Source of the DNA: JADJEI01 sp035328465
GTDB lineage: Bacteria > Bacteroidota > Ignavibacteria > Ignavibacteriales > Ignavibacteriaceae
Direction of reading: 5' to 3'
Assembly: GCA_035328465.1 (NCBI GenBank)
Contig: DAOLIQ010000061.1
Coordinates: 1 to 21,043 of the forward strand
DNA: 21,043 nt
How positions within the stretch are numbered: the first letter of the stretch is position 1; each line of letters begins with the position of its first letter. Below the pieces are notes generated by a model. The model did not search any database. It had not been told where the DNA came from and worked only from the letters and a program-made list of their open reading frames with translations. The position numbers were made by a program, and so were the translations under genes. Of the stretch, positions 16,159-21,043 are shown one piece after another.

Positions 16159-17280
16159 TTAATTGGTTGAGAATACTCTAAGTTTTCGATATTCAACATT
16201 AAAAATATTTGCTACGGCTTCATTTGCACAGTAGCCTCCGTAAGTGCAAACCCCATTTGCAAGTCCCTCATCACCCAGCAACGCATTTGATAGTCCATTG
16301 TCGGCAATATTTTGAATGTAAGGCATTGCGGCATTATTTAAACCATAGCTCGCTGTGCGTGAAACAAGCGCCGGCATATTGGGGACACAGTAGTGAATTA
16401 CATCATGCGCAAGATAGACAGGATCAGAAATGGTTGTAACACGACTGGTTTCAATACACCCACCCTGGTCGATAGAAACATCAACTATGACTGCACCACG
16501 TTTCATTTCTTTGACCATGGACTCAGAAACAAGATGAGGAGTTTTTTCACCTTTGATTAATACCGCACCTATTAGTACATCAGCAAAACGAACACCGCGT
16601 GTAATGGTATATGGATTAGCCATAACAGTAGTAACTCTTTTTTTAAAGTAAGAATCTATTCTTCTTAACCGATTTAAGTCTTTATCAATTACAACTACCT
16701 GTGCGCCTCGACCGAGTGCTGCTCGCGCAGCAGTAGTGCCGACAACACCAGCACCTAAAATTACAACAGCGGCAGGTGCTACTCCTGTAATTCCACCAAG
16801 CAGAATCCCCCTACCTCCTTTTGTGTAACTTTCAAGATAACGTTCGGCAATTTGAATGGACAGCTGACCAGCTATTTCACTCATGGAATGTAGTACTGGA
16901 AGCCGATCCCCATCTTCGATCAATTCGTATCCGATTGCAGTTATATTTTTTTCGATAAGTTTTTCAACCACAGTTTTTTTACTAACGGCAAGGTGAAGAG
17001 ATGAAAATAATATCTGATTTTCCTGAAGTATATCAATTTCGGATTCTGAAAGGGGGGCTACTTTAACTATCATCTCAGCGCGTCTGAATGCTTCCTCGCC
17101 ATCATACACAATGGAAGCACCTGTTTTTATATAATCTTCATCGTGAAAATGACTGCCTTCCCCTGCCCCGCTTTGGATATAAACTGTATGCCCTGCTCTT
17201 ATTAAGGAATCAACGCCGGCAGGCGCCAATGCAATTCTTCTTTCTTCTCTCTCGGTTTCTTTTGGTACTCCTATTCTCAT
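16159..17280 (-). CDS. ald: Alanine dehydrogenase
   Basis: This 373-residue enzyme reversibly deaminates L-alanine to pyruvate and ammonia with NAD. It opens with MRIGVPKETEREERRIALAP; Arg15, Lys73 (VKVAPL) and His96 (SLHLAV) are the substrate-site residues of the family. The Rossmann motif VVILGAGVVG lies near 180, and SIDQGGCIETSR holds the catalytic Asp near 270. The C-terminal HYCVPNMPALVSRTAS block is typical. I chose the ATG at 17280 because it gives the family N-terminus; an upstream TTG at 17334 would add 18 unrelated residues. It heads the ald/CoA-transferase/phosphatase cluster. The 144-nt gap upstream leaves room for its own promoter, but I could not fix one. Confidence 0.96.
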   Translation of the reverse strand: MRIGVPKETEREERRIALAPAGVDSLIRAGHTVYIQSGAGEGSHFHDEDYIKTGASIVYDGEEAFRRAEMIVKVAPLSESEIDILQENQILFSSLHLAVSKKTVVEKLIEKNITAIGYELIEDGDRLPVLHSMSEIAGQLSIQIAERYLESYTKGGRGILLGGITGVAPAAVVILGAGVVGTTAARAALGRGAQVVVIDKDLNRLRRIDSYFKKRVTTVMANPYTITRGVRFADVLIGAVLIKGEKTPHLVSESMVKEMKRGAVIVDVSIDQGGCIETSRVTTISDPVYLAHDVIHYCVPNMPALVSRTASYGLNNAAMPYIQNIADNGLSNALLGDEGLANGVCTYGGYCANEAVANIFNVEYRKLRVFSTN

Positions 17281-17424
17281 TGGAATTTCTCTTTTTTTTA
17301 TTTTAAAACTAATTAAAGCAAAATTGATATTCAACTTTAATTTTCTTATATAACAATAAAGCTAAACACATACGTATCAGATTTTTGGATACACGCTTCT
17401 CAAAATCGAATTTACTACGAAGGA

Positions 17425-18381
17425 TTATGCCTGAACAGGGGTGAGTGGTTTTTTCCCCGTTAATACGTTAACAATGTTTCTGGCTGCAAGCATTGCCATA
17501 GCATTCCTTGCTTCAATGGTTGCACTGCCAAGATGAGGGAGTAAGACTACATTTTCTAATTTTAACAATGTAGAATTTACATTTGGTTCATTTTGATATA
17601 CATCAAAACCAGCCGCATAAATTAATTTTTTATTCAACATTTTAATTAGGGATACTTCGTCAACTATCTCCCCTCGTGCTGTATTAATTAGAATGGAGCT
17701 CTTATGAATTAGTTTTAGTTTCTTTTCACTTAATAGATTAAATGTTTTTTTGTTTAAAGGTAGGTGTATTGAAATAACATTCGAGTTTGAAAGCAGTTCA
17801 TCCAGCGAGACTTTTTCGCCATTAAGTTTCGTGTCGAGATATAAATTTTGATGATTAGAATAATAGAGGATTTTCATACCAAAACTATGTGCTCGAATAG
17901 CGGCTGCGGTTCCAATTCTACCAGCACCAAGTACTCCAAAAGTTTTTCCTTTCAGTTCCATTCCCAAAAATAATTTTGGCTGCCAGCCAGTAAATTTTCC
18001 TGCGCGCATAAAATTTTCAGCGGTGACAATATTCCTTGCACAACAAAGCATAAGTGAAATCGCCAAATCAGCAGTCGAATCAGTTAGGACATCAGGAGTG
18101 TTTGTAACAATAATTCCTTTTTGCATTGCATAATTAACATCAATATTATTAAACCCCACAGCATAATTTGCAATTATTTTACAATGCTTTGCCCCATCTA
18201 TGAAATCTTTATCCACTTTATCGGAAAGCAAAGTGATGATCCCATCAACTTCTGAGATTTTTTCAAGCAATGTTTTTTTGGTGATGGGTCTGCTTTCGTT
18301 GTGAATTTCGAGACTAATCCCCGATTTAAGAATGTGATTTATTCCAGCCTCCGGAATTTCCTTTGTTATAAATATTTTCAT
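17425..18381 (-). CDS. D-isomer-specific 2-hydroxyacid dehydrogenase (glyoxylate/hydroxypyruvate reductase-like)
   Basis: This 318-residue NAD(P)H-dependent oxidoreductase interconverts a 2-keto acid and a D-2-hydroxy acid. The cofactor motif LGAGRIG is at 151-157, and the catalytic residues are Arg236 (NTARGEIVD), Glu265 (NEPNV) and His283 (LLPHLGSAT). The family hallmark ANYAVGFNNID (71-81) is present. It resembles glyoxylate/hydroxypyruvate reductases (GhrB/GyaR type) more than phosphoglycerate dehydrogenase, because no regulatory ACT domain follows. The residue after beta-2 is Ser175-Asn176 rather than an acid, which leans toward NADPH but does not prove it. It is 21 nt downstream of the SpmAB-like gene, with a weak ribosome site, so it is probably last in that transcript. 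Confidence 0.92.
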   Translation of the reverse strand: MKIFITKEIPEAGINHILKSGISLEIHNESRPITKKTLLEKISEVDGIITLLSDKVDKDFIDGAKHCKIIANYAVGFNNIDVNYAMQKGIIVTNTPDVLTDSTADLAISLMLCCARNIVTAENFMRAGKFTGWQPKLFLGMELKGKTFGVLGAGRIGTAAAIRAHSFGMKILYYSNHQNLYLDTKLNGEKVSLDELLSNSNVISIHLPLNKKTFNLLSEKKLKLIHKSSILINTARGEIVDEVSLIKMLNKKLIYAAGFDVYQNEPNVNSTLLKLENVVLLPHLGSATIEARNAMAMLAARNIVNVLTGKKPLTPVQA

Positions 18382-18402
18382 TTACACTTATTAAAAAAAA
18401 TA

Positions 18403-20034
18403 TTAAATACTGAATAACATTTTAACAATAAACAAAGCCCCTAAAATTCCTGCTGCATCGGCAAGCAAGCCGGCAGCTAAAGCAAATCGTGAATTTTTAA
18501 TATTCACTGACCCGAAATAAACAGCTAACACGTAGAATGTAGTTTCGGTGCTTCCATAAATTGTAGAGACAAGCACACCGAGATAAGAATCAGGTCCGAA
18601 CACTGATAAATTTTCAGTCATAATTCCAAGCGAACCGCTTCCAGAAAGGGGCCGCATTAATGCCATTGGTAATGCCTCGGCGGGAAAACCAATTAAATTT
18701 GTAATAGGTCTTAAAATTATCATTAATATATCCATAGCCCCGCTTGCTCTAAATATTCCAATTGCCATTAGCATAGCAACGAGAAAGGGAATGATTTTTA
18801 TAGCAATATTAAACCCTTCTTTAGCGCCTTCAATAAAATTTTCGTACAAATTTATTTTTTTGAATAAACCGAAGATTAAAAAACTAACTATTATAGAAGG
18901 AATTGCTAAAGTAGAAAATAAAGATAAGGCACTAATAAAACTTTCAGCAGATATAAAATTTATTTTATTTGAGATAATCTTGCCCCATCCTAAATAGATG
19001 CTTACAAAAATAGTTAAAAGCAATATTAAGATAAGTATTAGGGGATACATTCTTTCTCTAAGCCATCCAAAAAATATTTCTTTACCACCCGCTAACTTTG
19101 CAAAAGTTTTTGCGGCAATAACTCCAGTGATTGTTGCGCACAACGCTCCGAATATTGAAGTTCCTATTATTAAAGTTGGATCAACACTTCCAGCAGCAGC
19201 TCTAATTGCAATAGCTGAGGCTGGTATTAAAGTTAAACCCGCTGTATTAATAGCAAGGAATGTTATCATCGAATCAGAAGCAGTATCTTTTTTAGGATTC
19301 AATTCATTTAACTCTTGCATAGCTTTCAATCCAAAGGGGGTGGCAGCATTTCCCAAGCCGAGCATGTTTGCTGAGATATTCATAATCATTGAACCGACTG
19401 CAGGATGATCAGATGGAATTTCGGGGAATAGGAGTTTGGTTATTGGACGAAGCATCCTTGCAATAACTGATATTAATCCCGCCGTTTCACCCACCTTCAT
19501 TATGCCTAACCACATTGCCATTATGCCGATAAGCCCGAGTGCAATTTCTACAGCCATTCCCGCATACTCGATTATTGAATTTGTAACGGATTTTATTTTA
19601 ATAAAGCTAACTTCTTCAAATTTTATTTTTCCAGTTAACATGTTGCTGCGCATAGCCAAGTTAGAACTGAATTCACCAACTAATATTTCATCACTTCCGT
19701 TAGCTTTTGCCATCTCAATCAATACTTCTGGAGAATTTGAATTGACCTGAATATCAATCCTTGCGTTTTTACGGTTCTTAGGTTTATTGATTGTCCCAAA
19801 CAGAATAACATCATTATTAAGTAATTGCTGGAACCCATCATTAAAAGATTTTTTGTCTATAATTATTTTGCAGATATATACATCCCCCCCGTCAATATTT
19901 GTTGAATCAACTAATACCTGCGATGAGAACAAATACTTATTTGCATATTTGTTATCTGAACTTTCATTTAGATCAATGAAAACGGCGGTTCCAATTCCAA
20001 ATAATATTAAAAAACTCCAAACGTAGTTAAGCAA
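18403..20034 (-). CDS. Fused SpmA-SpmB-like nucleoside-recognition (Gate) membrane protein with insertion
   Basis: This 543-residue inner-membrane protein joins two units. An SpmA-like unit (1-318) has TM1 at 4-20 and a GLGNAATPFGLKAM motif at 226-239. An SpmB-like unit (about 325-543) has LMRPLSGSGSLG at 459-470 and YGSTETTFYVLAVYFG at 493-508. Fused SpmAB proteins are known in Bacteroidota; in Bacillus the separate proteins serve spore-core dehydration, which cannot apply here. Unusual is a soluble stretch of about 130 residues (25-153) between TM1 and TM2, where Bacillus SpmA has a short link. It contains a beta-rich block and a hydrophilic, probably extracytoplasmic, segment. The start is TTG: an in-frame TAA lies directly before it, and MLNYVW matches the family N-terminus. 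It is 11 nt after a wall amidase gene. The transported substrate is unknown. Confidence 0.85.
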   Translation of the reverse strand: MLNYVWSFLILFGIGTAVFIDLNESSDNKYANKYLFSSQVLVDSTNIDGGDVYICKIIIDKKSFNDGFQQLLNNDVILFGTINKPKNRKNARIDIQVNSNSPEVLIEMAKANGSDEILVGEFSSNLAMRSNMLTGKIKFEEVSFIKIKSVTNSIIEYAGMAVEIALGLIGIMAMWLGIMKVGETAGLISVIARMLRPITKLLFPEIPSDHPAVGSMIMNISANMLGLGNAATPFGLKAMQELNELNPKKDTASDSMITFLAINTAGLTLIPASAIAIRAAAGSVDPTLIIGTSIFGALCATITGVIAAKTFAKLAGGKEIFFGWLRERMYPLILILILLLTIFVSIYLGWGKIISNKINFISAESFISALSLFSTLAIPSIIVSFLIFGLFKKINLYENFIEGAKEGFNIAIKIIPFLVAMLMAIGIFRASGAMDILMIILRPITNLIGFPAEALPMALMRPLSGSGSLGIMTENLSVFGPDSYLGVLVSTIYGSTETTFYVLAVYFGSVNIKNSRFALAAGLLADAAGILGALFIVKMLFSI

Positions 20035-20045
20035 TTAATTACTTT

Positions 20046-21043
20046 CTAAAGATTGCTGAATATTTTTTTGGTGAATGGGAAAGAATGGTTTCCTCTTTTG
20101 TTAGCAACAATAATTTTAAGTTCATGTTCCCCAGCTGTTAATGCATCTCCAATAATTGTTAGTAACCCTGTTTCAGTAGAATAAGTAAAATTGTTGTATT
20201 TAATTTTATCCAGTAAAACGATAATAGACTCCGCTTCAATACCGATATCATCTTTTAGAAAAAATGAGAAAGTATGTTCATCACTTAATTCTTCAGAAGA
20301 AATAATCTCAGGAATTGAATTAGCAAAGTAACGACATAAGCCTCTGAATATCCCCCATGCTTCAATTCTATTAAATTCCTCGAGAGATAATCTTTTTTCT
20401 TCATAATAATTTGTGTGAAAGCCGCATTCGACAAGCACTGAAGGGATGTGTGTTTCCCTTAAGACAGAAAATCCTTTTCCGGGATATACGGAATAATCAG
20501 AATAAGTTCCATCAAAAGAACCTAACCCGCCGGGATTTCTCATAGCATAAGACAAATCACGCTGAATATATTTCGCAATATCTCTTTCACAGGGATTGTA
20601 TTCATAGTCCAATTCAGTTGCATGATAATAAGTTGAAGTGTAATTAGTTGTGGTATCGCCCGAATCAGCAGGAGCATTATGATGAATGCTTATAAAAATA
20701 TCTGCCCCAATACTATCTGCCATGAGGGAACGCAATTTTAGATCAACTGTTTTATCAGTTTCGCGTGAAAGATAAACTTCAACCCCGGTTTCTATTAAAA
20801 ATTCTTTCAAGAATAATACAACATTCAGATTGATATCTGCTTCAACAACTAATTTATTAATTCCGATATTCTTCCTATCACTGCCTCCGTGACCTGCATC
20901 TAAAAATATTTTGCGCTGGGATATATATTTAGAATATTCATTTAGAAATTTGTTTTTTTGTTCTGGATATTTTAATTCAGCAGGGATTTCGTAATAGACT
21001 TTATCGCGGTAAATAATTTTGGTTTCTGTACAGGCAGAAAATT
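20046..21043 (-). CDS. N-acetylmuramoyl-L-alanine amidase (Amidase_3), lipoprotein-type, 5' end outside window
   Basis: 331 codons are visible; the reading frame runs off the right edge. The product cleaves the amide bond between muramic acid and the peptide stem of peptidoglycan. The Zn ligands are all present: His in FLDAGHGGSD, Glu in VVEADINLN and His in ISIHHNAP; a second catalytic Glu is in VLVECGFHTN. The first visible residues are FSAC-TETK, a good lipobox, so the enzyme is probably a lipid-anchored lipoprotein whose signal peptide lies beyond 21043. A beta-sandwich-like domain of about 80 residues follows the catalytic domain. An internal TTG at 20810 would give a shorter frame lacking the first two Zn ligands and is not the start. 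It is upstream of, and probably co-transcribed with, the SpmAB gene. Confidence 0.93.
   Translation of the reverse strand, partial: FSACTETKIIYRDKVYYEIPAELKYPEQKNKFLNEYSKYISQRKIFLDAGHGGSDRKNIGINKLVVEADINLNVVLFLKEFLIETGVEVYLSRETDKTVDLKLRSLMADSIGADIFISIHHNAPADSGDTTTNYTSTYYHATELDYEYNPCERDIAKYIQRDLSYAMRNPGGLGSFDGTYSDYSVYPGKGFSVLRETHIPSVLVECGFHTNYYEEKRLSLEEFNRIEAWGIFRGLCRYFANSIPEIISSEELSDEHTFSFFLKDDIGIEAESIIVLLDKIKYNNFTYSTETGLLTIIGDALTAGEHELKIIVANKRGNHSFPFTKKIFSNL

Noticed and set aside
17281..17334. TTG-started extension of alanine dehydrogenase
   Set aside because: The extra 18 residues do not belong to the family N-terminus, which begins at the ATG at 17280.
1..21043. CRISPR arrays, tRNA/rRNA genes, insertion sequences, prophage or integrase genes
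   Set aside because: No regularly spaced direct repeats, cloverleaf-type sequences, transposase motifs or attachment sites were seen.

Overview
The window looks like chromosomal DNA from a low-GC, Gram-negative member of the Bacteroidota/Chlorobiota lineage, most likely an Ignavibacteria-type organism. The best lineage marker is a large secreted protein that ends in a type IX secretion (T9SS) sorting domain with the NYPNPFNPST signature (2395-5172). A DUF4296-like lipoprotein, a RecQ of the Bacteroidota layout and beta-barrel genes agree with this. The taxonomy is inferred from these families, not from a marker gene. Twelve of the fourteen well-supported genes or their operons lie on the minus strand; recQ and groESL are the plus-strand units. 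I saw no rRNA, tRNA, IS element, CRISPR array or integrase.

Layout, left to right. (1) 32-1751, minus: a cytochrome-porin fusion resembling the Cyc2 family, followed by a small periplasmic monoheme cytochrome c, with a strong hairpin between them. This pair is the most unusual content of the window and could be an extracellular electron-transfer entry or exit. (2) 2010-5172, minus: a T9SS-exported Asp-box beta-propeller protein followed by a histidine-less cupin. (3) 5343-7949, plus: recQ with an extra internal region and a C-terminal helix-turn-helix; its 3' end overlaps the next minus-strand gene tail to tail. (4) 7921-11479, minus: gap, terminator, pgk, rhomboid protease and a DUF4296-like lipoprotein. 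(5) 11480-13914: a regulatory interval, then groES-groEL on the plus strand under a perfect CIRCE operator, closed by a strong terminator. (6) 14096-17280, minus: alanine dehydrogenase, a CoA-transferase and a PPP-type phosphatase, tightly packed. (7) 17425-21043, minus: a lipoprotein-type N-acetylmuramoyl-L-alanine amidase (its start lies outside the window), a fused SpmA-SpmB-like membrane protein with an unusual soluble insertion, and a D-2-hydroxyacid dehydrogenase.

How the parts fit: most of the window is central metabolism and housekeeping (lower glycolysis, chaperonin, DNA repair, alanine/keto-acid and acyl-CoA interconversion). The candidates for less described biology are the cytochrome-porin/cytochrome pair with its own dyad upstream, the SpmAB fusion with an extracytoplasmic insertion beside a wall amidase, and a 17-bp perfect dyad overlapping the likely gap promoter. 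Several starts are non-ATG (TTG for the rhomboid and SpmAB genes, GTG for the lipoprotein); for SpmAB an in-frame stop immediately upstream forces the choice.
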